64,000 nt of DNA. Source: Methylobacterium oryzihabitans (lineage in GTDB: Bacteria > Pseudomonadota > Alphaproteobacteria > Rhizobiales > Beijerinckiaceae). Positions 1-10,913 of this stretch are shown piece by piece. The stretch spans positions 1 through 64,000 of the forward strand of contig NZ_SACP01000016.1 in the NCBI RefSeq assembly GCF_004004555.2, in the 5' to 3' direction. The position numbers and the translations under genes were made by a program. The notes below the pieces were generated by a model. That model was given only the letters and a program-made list of their open reading frames with translations, made no database searches and was not told where the DNA came from. Within the stretch, counting starts at the first letter, position 1. Each line of letters opens with the position of its first letter.

Positions 1-1
1 G

Positions 2-139
2 GCCCCGGCCGCCGCGACTGCGGCCATTCCCGCCGTGATGACCAGCGCGCCGCTGCCGCCGGCCCGGCCGGCCGAGTTCGCCGCCCGCGCCGTTCCGCTC
101 GACCTCGCCGCCTACCGCCCGCCCGCCGCCCGCCGCTGA
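2..139 (+). CDS. C-terminal end of an unidentified protein (5' truncated by window edge)
   Basis: An open frame from the window edge to a TGA at 137-139 encodes about 45 residues rich in Ala and Pro, ending ...AYRPPAARR. It lies 23 bp upstream of the DUF2336 gene on the same strand, so the two may be co-transcribed. Too little is present to assign a family. It is called coding because the composition matches a low-complexity C-terminal tail and the stop precedes a well-supported gene. It could also be spacer. Confidence 0.4.
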   Translation, partial: APAAATAAIPAVMTSAPLPPARPAEFAARAVPLDLAAYRPPAARR

Positions 140-162
140 TCCGAGATCCGGGAGCCCCGCCG

Positions 163-1368
163 ATGACGATTCGCCAGTTCCTGCTGTGGACGCGCCACGA
201 TTCCGCCGGCCGCCGGGCCGAGGCGGCGGCCGCCCTGGCGCGGGCCTACCTCTATGCCGGCCTCGCCGGGGAGGGCCGCCGCGAGGCCCGCACCGCCCTG
301 ATGGCGCTCCTCGACGACCCCTCGCCGGTGGTGCGCCGGGCGCTGGCCGAGGCCTGCGCCAACGCCGCCGAGGCGCCGCGCCCGCTGGTGGTGGCCCTGG
401 CCCAGGACCAGCCGGACATCGCCGCCCTGGTGCTGGCGCGCTCGCCGGTGCTGACCGATCCCGACCTCGTCGACTGCGCGGCGATCGGCGAGGAGGCGGC
501 CCGCCTCGCCATCGCGGACCGGCCCTACCTGTCGCCGATGCTGTGCGGGGCGCTCGCGGAGATCGCCGGGCCGGCGGCGCTCGCGCGCCTCGCCGCCAAT
601 CCGGGCGCCGAGATCACCCGCGGCAGCCTGCTGCGCCTCGTCGACCGCCACGGCGACGACGGGTCGCTGCGCGAGGCGCTGCTCGCCCGCGCCGACCTGC
701 CCCTCGACGTGCGGCAGGCGGTGACGGCACGGCTCGCCGCCTCGCTGTCGGATTTCGTCGTCGGCTGCGGCTGGCTCTCGCCGGAGCGCGGCGCCCGGGT
801 CGCCCGGGAGGCGAGCGAGCGCACCACGCTCGGCCTCGCCGAGGGGGCCGAGCGCGGCGACCTGCGCCGGCTGGTCGAGCACCTGCGCCGCAACGGCCAG
901 CTCACCGCCGGCCTGATCCTGCGGGCGCTGCTGACGCGCCGGATCGCCTTCACCGAGGCGGCGTTCTCGGACCTGACCGGGCTGACGCCGGAGCGCACCG
1001 CCGGCCTCCTGCACGACCCCCATGGCGGCTTCCCGGCGCTCTACCGCCGGGCCGGGCTGCCCGGAACGCTGCAGCCGGCCTTCGCGGCGGCCCTGTCGGC
1101 GTGGCGCGAGGAATCCCGCGGTCTGTCCGCCCTCGGCGGTCCTGCGCTGTCGCGGCGGATGATCGAGCGGGCGCTCACCGCCTGCGAGACGATGCCCTTC
1201 GCCGAGAGCCACGCGCTCGTGGCGCTCCTCAACCGCTTCGAGTCCGAGGCGACCCGCGACGAGGCGCGGGGCCTCGCCCGTTCGCTCGCCGGCGAGACCG
1301 CGGTGGCCGCGGCTCTGGAGGCGCTTCCCGCCCTCCCGGGTCCGCGGTCCGTGCCGCTGGCGGCGTGA
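163..1368 (+). CDS. DUF2336 domain-containing protein
   Basis: A 401-residue, almost entirely alpha-helical, Ala/Leu/Arg-rich protein with no signal peptide or membrane segment, so probably cytosolic. Residues about 15-260 form successive helical hairpins like HEAT/ARM repeats (for example LLDDPSPVVRRALAEACA and LARSPVLTDPDLVDCAA). That pattern, with the 360-400 residue length, matches the DUF2336 family common in Hyphomicrobiales. The biochemical role of the family is not known to me; helical repeats suggest protein-protein binding. The ATG follows the upstream stop by 23 bp. The start is well placed but the function is unassigned. Confidence 0.8.
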   Translation: MTIRQFLLWTRHDSAGRRAEAAAALARAYLYAGLAGEGRREARTALMALLDDPSPVVRRALAEACANAAEAPRPLVVALAQDQPDIAALVLARSPVLTDPDLVDCAAIGEEAARLAIADRPYLSPMLCGALAEIAGPAALARLAANPGAEITRGSLLRLVDRHGDDGSLREALLARADLPLDVRQAVTARLAASLSDFVVGCGWLSPERGARVAREASERTTLGLAEGAERGDLRRLVEHLRRNGQLTAGLILRALLTRRIAFTEAAFSDLTGLTPERTAGLLHDPHGGFPALYRRAGLPGTLQPAFAAALSAWREESRGLSALGGPALSRRMIERALTACETMPFAESHALVALLNRFESEATRDEARGLARSLAGETAVAAALEALPALPGPRSVPLAA

Positions 1369-2094
1369 GCCGGGCGGTTCAGTGCCTTTCTAAAGGGAGA
1401 ATTGCTCCAACCGATTGATCTCACAGTATAAATGTTGTGCGCGGGATCCCCTCTCCCGAGTGGGAGAGGGGTAGGGGTGAGGGTGGAGATGGTTCAGGGT
1501 TAAGCGCCGAGCGTCGAGCAGCGCAGCTCAACCGTTCAGGATTATTGCGGAACCCTAGCCACCCTCACGCGGGATCTTCGATCCCCACGGCCCCTCTCCC
1601 ACTCGGGAGAGGAAAGGTGCGCCACACCGAGAGCCGCCGTCGACCGGGGCAACGGGTGCAGGCGACCGCCACTTCGTTTCATCCGCAAGGGACGGCCAAG
1701 CCGGTGAGCAACTGTTACGGTTCTCGGATCGGATCGTCTGAAACCCGCATCATCGGGAGACATGGGACTACGATGACCTCTCCCGGGAGAAGGGAGACGC
1801 GTCTTGTCCCGAGCACAGCCCGGCGTGAGCCAGGATCCGGCTGCCATCGGTCCAGTCCCGTGACTGCTGGGCAACGGCCGTTCGGCCCTCCGATCATGGT
1901 GACGGATCCCCGCGACAGCGCGGCTGCAATCGACGCGGAGCATCGCGTCGTCCGGAACTGCCCCGACGACTTCTGCGGATCCGCCGCCATCTGTCCCGGA
2001 CGCGTCGCCAAGGCCGTCGTTCTGCCCGATCGCCTGTGCTAGACGGACCTCCGTCCGGCGGGAATCGAGGCCGGCCTCCGCGGGGAACGGGCGC
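1369..2094. repeat. Gene-free 726-bp gap with a pair of inverted hairpin repeats
   Basis: I see no convincing gene here. A hairpin at 1448-1471 (10-bp stem of the cccctctccc type, GAGT loop) recurs in inverted orientation at 1593-1612 (8-bp stem, ACTC loop). Both are flanked by a partly conserved GTGAGGGTGG-type sequence (about 1477-1486; complement near 1559-1566), so the whole stretch 1446-1613 is a large imperfect inverted repeat. This resembles the intergenic palindromic repeats of many high-GC proteobacteria. The remainder (1614-2094) has no recognisable signal apart from presumably holding the promoter of the next gene. Confidence 0.65.
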
Positions 2095-3408
2095 ATGGGG
2101 AGCGGGAACGCGATCGCGCGGCGGCGGCTGCTCGCGGCGGGCGGGTCGGCGGCGCTGGCCGCCGGGCTGTCCCTGCGCCCCCGCCCGGCCCGGGCCGAGC
2201 CCAGGACCCTGCGGATCATGCAGTGGCGCCACTTCATCCCCGGCTACGACCGCTGGTTCAAGGAGGTCTTCGCCAAGGAGTGGGGCGAGGCCAACGACAC
2301 CACCGTCATCGTCGACAGCGTCGGCTACGGCGACATCACCCGGCAGGCCCTGGAGGAGATCAGGGCGCAGCGCGGCCACGACCTCGTGCAGTTCGTGACC
2401 CCGCATGCGATGTATCTCGACCACCTCGTCGACCACCGCGAGGTGTTCGAGGAGTGCCGGCGGCGCTACGGTGCGCCGCACGACTTCGCGGTGCGGGCCC
2501 ACTACAACCCGCGGACGCGCTCGCATGTCGGCTTCGCGGCGGTGTTCCAGCCGGCCCTGGTCAACGACCGCAAGGATCTGTGGGACGGGATCCGGGCGGC
2601 GCCCGACCGCTGGGACGACGTGCTCACCGGCGGCCGGCGGATCAAGCTCGTGACCGGGCGCCCCCTCGGCCTCAGCCTCGCCGCCGAGCACAACGGCGAA
2701 CAGACCCTGCGCTCGATCCTGTACTCGTTCGGCGCCCACGAGCAGACCGCCGAGGGCGCCGTCGCGCTCAAGTCCCGGGAAACGCTCGACGCGCTCGCCT
2801 ACGTCAAGGCGCTCTACGAGCAGGCGATGATCCCGGACGTGCTGACCTGGGACGGGGCCTCCAACAACCGCTTCATGCTCACCGGCGAGGGCTCGTTCAC
2901 CGTCGACAGCCTGTCGATCCTGCGGGCCGCCGACACGATGGGCCTGCCCTTCGCCGAAGACCTGCGCCTGTCCGCGATGCCGGCCGGCCCGGCGGCGCGC
3001 CTCGGCTCGTTCGGCTTCTACACCTACGCGATCTGGACGTTCGCCGAGAACCAGGACGGCGCCCGCCGCTTCCTGGCCGACCTTGCCGGCCGCTCCCGCG
3101 AGGCGCTGATCGCCAGCGGCCTCCAGAACATGCCGTGCTATCCCGGCACCGTGCCCGACCTCGCCGCCCTCGCGGCCGGGCAGGGCGCGCGCTACGCGGT
3201 CATGCCGCAGGTCCCGGGCTGGACCACGAATGTCGGCCATCCCGGCTACACCAACCCGGCCATCGCCGAGATCTACGCCCGGGGCGTCGTCTCGCGGATG
3301 TTCTCCGCCGTCGCGACCGGACGCGAGACGCCGGAGGAGGCGGCGGAGCGGGCGCACGGGGAGGCGGCGGCGATCGTCGAGGGCTGGCGCGAGCGCGGCA
3401 AGGTCTGA
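2095..3408 (+). CDS. Tat-exported extracellular solute-binding protein
   Basis: 437 residues. The N-terminus has a twin-arginine motif (ARRRLLAAGG, residues 8-17), a hydrophobic core and an ARA cleavage site near residue 33, so it should be exported folded to the periplasm. The mature part opens with LRIMQWRHFIPGYDRW, typical of family 1 ABC solute-binding proteins, and ends in the helical C-lobe of that fold. The ligand cannot be told from sequence. No permease or ATPase genes are adjacent. The next gene, 26 bp downstream, is a membrane histidine kinase, so the protein may present a ligand to the kinase sensor domain rather than feed a transporter (inference). Confidence 0.82.
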   Translation: MGSGNAIARRRLLAAGGSAALAAGLSLRPRPARAEPRTLRIMQWRHFIPGYDRWFKEVFAKEWGEANDTTVIVDSVGYGDITRQALEEIRAQRGHDLVQFVTPHAMYLDHLVDHREVFEECRRRYGAPHDFAVRAHYNPRTRSHVGFAAVFQPALVNDRKDLWDGIRAAPDRWDDVLTGGRRIKLVTGRPLGLSLAAEHNGEQTLRSILYSFGAHEQTAEGAVALKSRETLDALAYVKALYEQAMIPDVLTWDGASNNRFMLTGEGSFTVDSLSILRAADTMGLPFAEDLRLSAMPAGPAARLGSFGFYTYAIWTFAENQDGARRFLADLAGRSREALIASGLQNMPCYPGTVPDLAALAAGQGARYAVMPQVPGWTTNVGHPGYTNPAIAEIYARGVVSRMFSAVATGRETPEEAAERAHGEAAAIVEGWRERGKV

Positions 3409-3434
3409 GGCCGCGGCCGCCGGAGAGAGCCAGG

Positions 3435-5348
<1,914 letters not shown>

Positions 5349-5361
5349 GGGTGGGGCAGCG

Positions 5362-5739
5362 ATGGCACGGATCCTCTACGTCGAGGACAACGACGACAAC
5401 ATCTACATGCTGCAGCGCCGCCTGCAGAAGCACGGCTTCGAGGTCGTGGTCGCCCGCGACGGCGCCGCCGGCGTCGAGCTTGCGCGCCAATGCCGGCCGG
5501 ACCTGATCCTGATGGATCTCGGCCTGCCGATCCTCGACGGCTGGGAGGCGACGCGGGTGCTGAAGGGCGATCCGGCGACCCAAGCGATCCCGGTCATCGC
5601 GCTCTCGGCCCACGCCATGGCGGGCGACCGCACCCAGGCGCTCGAGGCCGGCTGCAACGACTACGACCTCAAGCCGGTGGACATGCCGCGGCTGCTCGGC
5701 AAGATCCGGCGCCTGATCGGCGGGGAGGCCGGCCCGTGA
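5362..5739 (+). CDS. Single-domain response regulator (CheY/DivK-like)
   Basis: 125 residues, a lone receiver domain. Visible residues are the acidic pair (VEDND), the phospho-acceptor Asp52 in LILMDLGLP, the switch Ser in IALSAHAM and the conserved Lys in DYDLKPVD. With no output domain it must act by protein contact, for example as a phosphotransfer or docking partner of the preceding kinase. It starts 13 bp after the kinase stop and its TGA overlaps the GTG start of the cyclase gene, so the three are translationally linked. Related to but distinct from DivK, which is at 23997-24377. Confidence 0.9.
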   Translation: MARILYVEDNDDNIYMLQRRLQKHGFEVVVARDGAAGVELARQCRPDLILMDLGLPILDGWEATRVLKGDPATQAIPVIALSAHAMAGDRTQALEAGCNDYDLKPVDMPRLLGKIRRLIGGEAGP

Positions 5740-6815
5740 GCGACCCGGCGATCCTCGTCGTCGACGACGACGACAACAACCGCTTCACCCTGACCCAGCG
5801 CCTCAAGCGCGAGGGCTGGGGCAACGTCGCGCTGGCCTGCGACGGCCGCGAGGCGCTGGCGCGGCTGGCCGAGCGGCCGTTCGACCTCGTGCTCCTCGAC
5901 GTGATGATGCCGGAACTCGACGGCATCGGCGTGCTCGTGGCGATGAAGGCCGATCCGGTGCTGCGGCACGTCCCGGTCATCATGATCTCGGCGGTCAGCG
6001 ACATCGAGCGGGTGGTGCGCTGCATCGAGCTCGGGGCCGAGGACTACCTGCCGAAGCCCTTCAACAAGGTGCTGCTGCGCGCCCGGGTCGCCGCCTGCCT
6101 CGAGAAGAAGGCGCTGCGCGACGCCGAGCAGGCGCATCTGCGCCAGATCGACGCCCAGCGCGACCGCCTGCGCGAGCTGCTGCACGCCATCCTGCCGGAT
6201 TCGGCGGTGGACGAGCTGGAGACCACCGGCCGGGTCGAGCCGCGCCGCCATCCCGACGTGATGGTGCTGTTCTGCGACGTCGCCGACTTCACCGCCTATT
6301 GCGACGCCCACCCGCCCGAGACGGTGGTCGCCGACCTCCAGCACCTCGTCGAGGCGTTCGAGGTGGCGGCCGAGCGGCACGGCCTGGAGAAGATCAAGAC
6401 CATCGGCGACGGGCTGATGGCGACCGGCGACCTGCTGCTGCCCAATCCGGACGCGGTGATGGCCGGGCTCGCCTGCGCCTTCGCGCTGATCGAGGCCGCC
6501 CGCGCCGGGCCGGCCCGGTGGGAGCTGCGCTGCGGCCTGCATATCGGCCCGGTCGTCGCCGGGGTGGTCGGCCGCAGCAAGCTCAGCTTCGACCTGTGGG
6601 GCGACACCGTCAACGTCGCGGCCCGGCTCGCCAAGGCCGGGGCCCCGGGCTGCGTCTGCCTCAGCGCCGACGCGGCCGGGCACCTCGCCGGCCGCTGCGA
6701 CCTGGAGGCCATGGGCCCGCTGCCGATGCGCGGCAAGGGCGAGGTGCCGGTGTTCCGCTGCCGCGCCGCGCCCGCCCTGGCCGCCGGACCCGCGGCGCCT
6801 ATCTCGCAGGCATGA
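5736..6815 (+). CDS. Response regulator fused to class III adenylate cyclase
   Basis: 359 residues from GTG 5736, overlapping the previous stop. Receiver domain (1-120) with acidic cluster VVDDDD and phospho-acceptor Asp55 in LVLLDVMMPELDG, a helical linker, then a class III nucleotide cyclase catalytic domain (about 170-345). The two metal-binding Asp are visible: Asp181 in FCDVADFT and Asp225 in TIGDGLMAT. The Lys in EKIKTIGDG and the Asp in FDLWGDTVN match the adenine-selecting pair, and NVAARL carries the catalytic Asn/Arg, so cAMP is the expected product. Probable output of the kinase upstream. Confidence 0.9.
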   Translation: MSDPAILVVDDDDNNRFTLTQRLKREGWGNVALACDGREALARLAERPFDLVLLDVMMPELDGIGVLVAMKADPVLRHVPVIMISAVSDIERVVRCIELGAEDYLPKPFNKVLLRARVAACLEKKALRDAEQAHLRQIDAQRDRLRELLHAILPDSAVDELETTGRVEPRRHPDVMVLFCDVADFTAYCDAHPPETVVADLQHLVEAFEVAAERHGLEKIKTIGDGLMATGDLLLPNPDAVMAGLACAFALIEAARAGPARWELRCGLHIGPVVAGVVGRSKLSFDLWGDTVNVAARLAKAGAPGCVCLSADAAGHLAGRCDLEAMGPLPMRGKGEVPVFRCRAAPALAAGPAAPISQA

Positions 6816-6843
6816 CCGAGCGGAACGACCGGCGCGCGCCGAC

Positions 6844-7557
6844 ATGACCAGCGCAGTGGTGATCGGCGCCTCCGGCGGGATCGGCCGCGCGCTGGCGGCG
6901 GCGCTCGTCGCGCGCGGCGATCACGCCCCGGTCTTCGCCCTGTCGCGCTCCGGCGCCCCCGGCCCGGACGGGACCGAGGCCGGGCGGATCGACGTCACCG
7001 ACGAGGCATCCGTCGCCGATGCCGCCGGGCTCGTGGCGCGGGCCGGCCCGGTCGGCCTCGTGGTGGTGGCGAGCGGGCTGCTCCACCGCGACGGGATCGC
7101 GCCGGAGAAGGCCCTGCGGGCGCTCGATCCGGCCGCGATGGCCGAACTGTTCGCGGTCAACGCCATCGGCCCGGCCCTCGTCGCCAAGCATCTCGTGCCG
7201 CTGCTGCCGCGCTCCGGCCGGGCGGTGTTCGCCGCGCTCTCGGCCCGGGTCGGCTCGATCGGCGACAACCGCCTCGGCGGCTGGTACTCCTACCGCGCCT
7301 CGAAGGCCGCCCTGAACCAGATCCTGCGCACCCTCGCGATCGAGGTCGCCCGGACGCGCCCGGAGGCGATCGTCGCCGGCCTGCATCCGGGCACGGTCGG
7401 CACCGGCCTGTCGCGGCCGTTCCGGCCCGACGCCGACGCGCCCGGGATCTTCCGGCCCGAGGAGAGCGCCGACCACCTCCTGCGGGTGCTCGACGGGCTC
7501 GCGCCCGGCGACAGCGGCGGGGTGTTCGCCTGGGACGGCCAGCGCATTCCCGCCTGA
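6844..7557 (+). CDS. Short-chain dehydrogenase/reductase (SDR)
   Basis: 237 residues, a soluble classical SDR. The nucleotide-binding motif GASGGIG lies at residues 8-14, the expected NAG-type region reads NAIG, and the catalytic Tyr-Lys pair is in YSYRASKAALNQ with the upstream Ser in ALSARVGS. The length and the late Thr-rich segment (HPGTVGTGLSRPF) resemble C-factor/CsgA-like SDRs, whose substrates vary. It starts 28 bp after the cyclase gene and could be the last gene of that operon, though a functional link is not evident. Confidence 0.87.
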   Translation: MTSAVVIGASGGIGRALAAALVARGDHAPVFALSRSGAPGPDGTEAGRIDVTDEASVADAAGLVARAGPVGLVVVASGLLHRDGIAPEKALRALDPAAMAELFAVNAIGPALVAKHLVPLLPRSGRAVFAALSARVGSIGDNRLGGWYSYRASKAALNQILRTLAIEVARTRPEAIVAGLHPGTVGTGLSRPFRPDADAPGIFRPEESADHLLRVLDGLAPGDSGGVFAWDGQRIPA

Positions 7558-7589
7558 GATGTGGCACAGCTTGGCGCGGATGGCCGCCC

Positions 7590-7713
7590 GACAGGGTTTT
7601 CCGAACGCTGTGTTCGGAGAACCCTGTCGAAGCCCGCGCGGCGCCTGAGCGAAGCCGGTTTCTGCATCGCGACAGCGACTGCCACGCAGTCGCCGAGCGA
7701 TCGATCAGAAACC
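7590..7713. repeat. Two adjacent hairpins between SDR and DUF808 genes
   Basis: The first inverted repeat has arms 7590-7606 (GACAGGGTT...CCGAAC) and 7612-7628 (GTTCGG...ACCCTGTC), with a small internal mismatch. The second has outer arms 7657-7664 (GGTTTCTG) and 7706-7713 (CAGAAACC) enclosing a perfect 7-bp stem, 7675-7681 with 7687-7693. Neither is followed by a T-run, so they resemble dispersed palindromic repeats more than intrinsic terminators, although the first could end the upstream transcript. Confidence 0.6.
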
Positions 7714-7733
7714 GAAAGAGACGAGGAATATCC

Positions 7734-8720
7734 GTGAGCATCGGACTGATCGCCCTACTCGACGACGTCGCGGCGCTCGCCAAGGTGGCGGCGGCCTCCC
7801 TCGACGACGTCGCCGGGCAGGCGGCGCGGGCCGGCGCCAAGGCGGCCGGGGTCGTCATCGACGACGCCGCGGTGACGCCCCGCTACGTCGTCGGCTTCGC
7901 CGCCGAGCGCGAATTGCCGATCATCGGCCGCATCGCGGTCGGGTCGCTGCGCAACAAGCTGCTGTTCCTGCTGCCCGGCGCCCTGGCGCTCGGCGCCTTC
8001 GCGCCCTGGGCGATCACCCCGCTGCTGATGCTCGGCGGCGCCTATCTCTGCTACGAGGGCGCCGAGAAGGTCTACGAGGCGCTGTTCCACCACGGGGCGC
8101 ACGACGACGAGGCGGCCGCGCCGGGCGAAGACGCCCGGGCCCTCGAAGACCGCCGCGTGGCGAGCGCGATCAAGACCGACTTCATCCTCTCGGCCGAGAT
8201 CATGGCGATCACCCTCGCGTCCCTGCCCGAGGGCAGCGTGTGGACGAAGGCGGTCGTCCTGGCGGTCGTCGCCGTCGGCATCACGGTCGCGGTCTACGGC
8301 GTCGTCGCGCTGATCGTGAAGGCCGACGACGCCGGCGTCGCCCTGGCGCAGAACCGCTCCGCCTCGGCCTTCGGGGGCCTCGTGCGCGGGATCGGCCGCG
8401 GGCTGGTCAAGGGCATGCCGGGCTTCCTCAAGCTGCTGGCGATCGTCGGCACCGCCGCGATGATCTGGGTCGGCGGCGGCATCCTGGTCCACGGGCTGGA
8501 GGAATACGGCCTGCCGCAGCTCGGCCATGCCATCCACGCCGCCGCCGAAAAGGCCGCCCACGCGGTGCCGGCCCTCGGCGGCGCGGTCGAGTGGATCGTC
8601 ACCGCGATCGGCTCGGGGCTGGTCGGCCTCGTCGTCGGCGGCCTGCTGATCCCGGTCACCAGCCACGTCCTGGCACCGGCCTGGCGCGGCCTGTCGCGGC
8701 TCAAGCCGCAGCGCGCCTGA
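7734..8720 (+). CDS. DUF808 family inner-membrane protein (YedI-like)
   Basis: 328 residues from a GTG start with GAGACGAGGAA upstream. The opening IGLIALLDDVAALAKVAAASLDDVAGQAARAGAKAAGVV is the DUF808 signature, followed by a conserved AVTPRYVVGF and several hydrophobic helices (about 72-100, 142-160, 165-190, 228-250, 285-310), with YEGAEK in the first loop. Members are polytopic membrane proteins of unknown function. It stands alone between two palindromic stretches and shows no obvious operon partner. Confidence 0.88.
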   Translation: MSIGLIALLDDVAALAKVAAASLDDVAGQAARAGAKAAGVVIDDAAVTPRYVVGFAAERELPIIGRIAVGSLRNKLLFLLPGALALGAFAPWAITPLLMLGGAYLCYEGAEKVYEALFHHGAHDDEAAAPGEDARALEDRRVASAIKTDFILSAEIMAITLASLPEGSVWTKAVVLAVVAVGITVAVYGVVALIVKADDAGVALAQNRSASAFGGLVRGIGRGLVKGMPGFLKLLAIVGTAAMIWVGGGILVHGLEEYGLPQLGHAIHAAAEKAAHAVPALGGAVEWIVTAIGSGLVGLVVGGLLIPVTSHVLAPAWRGLSRLKPQRA

Positions 8721-8799
8721 GCGGCGCGGAGCCATCAGCAGTCGGTTACCACTTCGCGATTAGAAGCGACGGCAATCCGTCGCCTCAGGGATCGCCTCC

Positions 8800-9759
8800 G
8801 TGCCCAAGCGCGCGCTCCTCGCTCTCGGCTTCGTCGGCCTCGTCCTGCTGATCTATTACGGCCTCGGCGCCGTCGTGGCCTATACCGACGACGCCTACGT
8901 GCAGTCGGACTTCGTCGCGGTCGCGCCCGAGGTCGCGGGTCCGGTGCGGACCGTGTATGTCCGCGACGACCAGCCGGTCAGGGCGGGCGACCCGCTGGCC
9001 GAGATCGACCCGCGGCCCTTCGATCTCGCGGTCGCCCTCAAGCAGGCCCGGGTCGCCGAGGCGCAGGCGGTCACGGCGGTCAAGCAGGCCGAGGCCGCGG
9101 CGCTGACCGCCGACCTCCGGGCGGCGGAGGCGGCGCGGGCGCTCGCGCAGGTGGACGACGACCGGTTCGCCGCACTCGCCGGCGACGGGACGGTCTCCCG
9201 GGCCGACCTCGACCGCGCCACCGAGACCCTCAAGTCGGCCCAGGACGCGGTGGCGGCGGCGAAGGGACGAATCGCCGTCAACCTGCGCGAGGCGGCGACC
9301 GCGCAGGCACAGGTGGCCGTCGCCGAGGCCGAACTGGCGGTCGCCCGCTACGACCTCTCGCGGACCGCGCTGGCGGCGCCGGTGCCGGGCTTCGTCACCA
9401 ACCTGAGCCTGCGGCCCGGCGACTTCGCGCGGGTCGGCACGCCGCTGATCGGCCTCGTCGACGACACCCGCTGGCGGGTGGTCGCCAACTTCACCGAGAG
9501 CGTCGCGGCCGGCCTGACCGAGGGCATGCCGGTCCGGGTCTGGCTCGACGCGACGCCGGGGCGGCTCTATCGCGGCCATGTCCGCAGCGTCGGGCGCGGC
9601 ATCGCCCGCCACCCCGGCGCCGAGCAGTTGCTGCCCTACGTCAAGCCGACCACCGACTGGATCCGGCTCAGCCGCCGGCTGCCGGTGACGATCGGCCTCG
9701 ACGAGCGGCCGGCGCGCCTGTTCATGGGCGCCGACGCCCGCGTCGTCCTGATGCGCTGA
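8800..9759 (+). CDS. HlyD/EmrA-type membrane fusion protein
   Basis: 319 residues from GTG 8800. One N-terminal TM helix (residues about 4-24) anchors it in the inner membrane. A biotinyl-lipoyl-like half (AYVQSDFVAVAPEVAGPV), a long Ala-rich coiled-coil hairpin (about 75-180) and the second lipoyl half (LAAPVPGFVTNLSLRPGDF) follow. This is the periplasmic adaptor of an efflux pump, of the AaeA/EmrA subgroup. The partner is the FUSC gene 12 bp downstream. No outer-membrane channel gene is nearby, so a shared TolC-type protein is presumably used. Confidence 0.87.
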   Translation: MPKRALLALGFVGLVLLIYYGLGAVVAYTDDAYVQSDFVAVAPEVAGPVRTVYVRDDQPVRAGDPLAEIDPRPFDLAVALKQARVAEAQAVTAVKQAEAAALTADLRAAEAARALAQVDDDRFAALAGDGTVSRADLDRATETLKSAQDAVAAAKGRIAVNLREAATAQAQVAVAEAELAVARYDLSRTALAAPVPGFVTNLSLRPGDFARVGTPLIGLVDDTRWRVVANFTESVAAGLTEGMPVRVWLDATPGRLYRGHVRSVGRGIARHPGAEQLLPYVKPTTDWIRLSRRLPVTIGLDERPARLFMGADARVVLMR

Positions 9760-9771
9760 GGCCGCGCCGCG

Positions 9772-10860
9772 ATGAGCCTCGCCGACCGCGTCCTCGGCGA
9801 CCTGCGGGCCCAGGCCGCCCTCCTCGCCGCTGGCGGGCCGACCTCGGGGCTCGCCTTCCGCACCGCGCTCGCGACGGTGCTCAGCGTGCTGGCCGCCCTC
9901 GCGCTCCACCTCGATTCGCCGGACTGGGCCGGCATCACCGCCCTGGCGATCGTCCAGAAGGACGTCGCCGCCACCCTGGCCCGCAGCATCGACCGGGCCG
10001 CCGGCACCGTGGTCGGGGCGGTCGTCGGCTTCATCGGGGTCGGCGTCGTCGACGACCACCTGCTGTTCGGCGCCCTGTGCGTCGCCGCCGTCACGCTGGG
10101 CATCTACGGCGAGGCCCGGGTGACCCACGGCTACGCCATGCTGCTCGGCGGGCTGACCACGATGCTGGTGCTGTTCGGCTCCCTCGACGCGCCCGAGCAG
10201 GCGCTCAGCGTCGCGGTCTACCGCGCCCTGGAGATCCTGTGCGGCATCGCGGTCAGCTTCCTCGTCGACTACGCCCTATGCCCGAGCGGGGTCTTGCGCG
10301 CCTCCCTGCCGCCCAAGCCCGGCCTGTTCGCCCGGCCCGTCGACCGCGGGTTGCTGGCGGTGGCGCTCACCGCCGGGATCTCGGGCATCCTCATCGTCCT
10401 GATCTGGAAGGGGTTCCAGCTTCCGGGCTTCGGCCAGACCCCGATCTCGGCCTTCCTGATCCTCGCGGCGATGCGCGGCGAGCCGTGGCTCAGCGCGCTC
10501 AACCGCATCGGCGGCTGCTTCGTCGGCGGCGCCTACGGCCTGCTCGCCATGGCGGCCTGCGGCGACGCGATGCTGCCCTGGCTCGGCCTGATGCTCGCCG
10601 GCCTGTTCGTCACCGCCCACGTCAAGCACGGCGGCAAGGATTCCGCCTATGCCGGGCATCAGGCGGCGATCGCGACCGTGCTGGCGATGGTGCAGGGCTT
10701 CGCCCCCTCGGACGACATCCTGCCGGCGATCGACCGGCTCGTCGGCATCGCCGGCGGCATCCTGGTCGTGGCGGTCGGCGAGATCCTGCTGCTGCCCCCG
10801 GTGCGCTGGGCGATCGACCGGGTGCTCGGGCCCGCGGCCGACGAGACAACCGCCGGTTGA
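9772..10860 (+). CDS. FUSC-family membrane transporter (AaeB-like)
   Basis: 362 residues with hydrophobic helices grouped into two sets (about 27-45, 65-85, 95-150 and 200-300), as in the FUSC/aromatic acid exporter family. The early helix AFRTALATVLSVLAALAL and the DWAGITALAIVQ segment are characteristic. It is shorter than the roughly 650-residue AaeB proteins because the large cytosolic domain is missing. Together with the HlyD gene it should form an inner-membrane export pump for aromatic acids or drugs. The substrate is unknown. Confidence 0.82.
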   Translation: MSLADRVLGDLRAQAALLAAGGPTSGLAFRTALATVLSVLAALALHLDSPDWAGITALAIVQKDVAATLARSIDRAAGTVVGAVVGFIGVGVVDDHLLFGALCVAAVTLGIYGEARVTHGYAMLLGGLTTMLVLFGSLDAPEQALSVAVYRALEILCGIAVSFLVDYALCPSGVLRASLPPKPGLFARPVDRGLLAVALTAGISGILIVLIWKGFQLPGFGQTPISAFLILAAMRGEPWLSALNRIGGCFVGGAYGLLAMAACGDAMLPWLGLMLAGLFVTAHVKHGGKDSAYAGHQAAIATVLAMVQGFAPSDDILPAIDRLVGIAGGILVVAVGEILLLPPVRWAIDRVLGPAADETTAG

Positions 10861-10913
10861 CTCTCCCGTCCCGCGCCCGAGGTCCCGGGCCTCGCCGCCC
10901 GCACGGGACGCCC

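Noticed and set aside
1437..2042. Open frame in the gap after the DUF2336 gene
   Set aside because: It crosses the hairpin repeats, has no domain and no ribosome site, and is low in structural signal.
2223..3434. Upstream extension of the histidine kinase frame, giving 1041 codons
   Set aside because: The extension is antisense-like in another frame of the binding-protein gene. The ATG at 3435 has a ribosome site and starts a typical TM helix.
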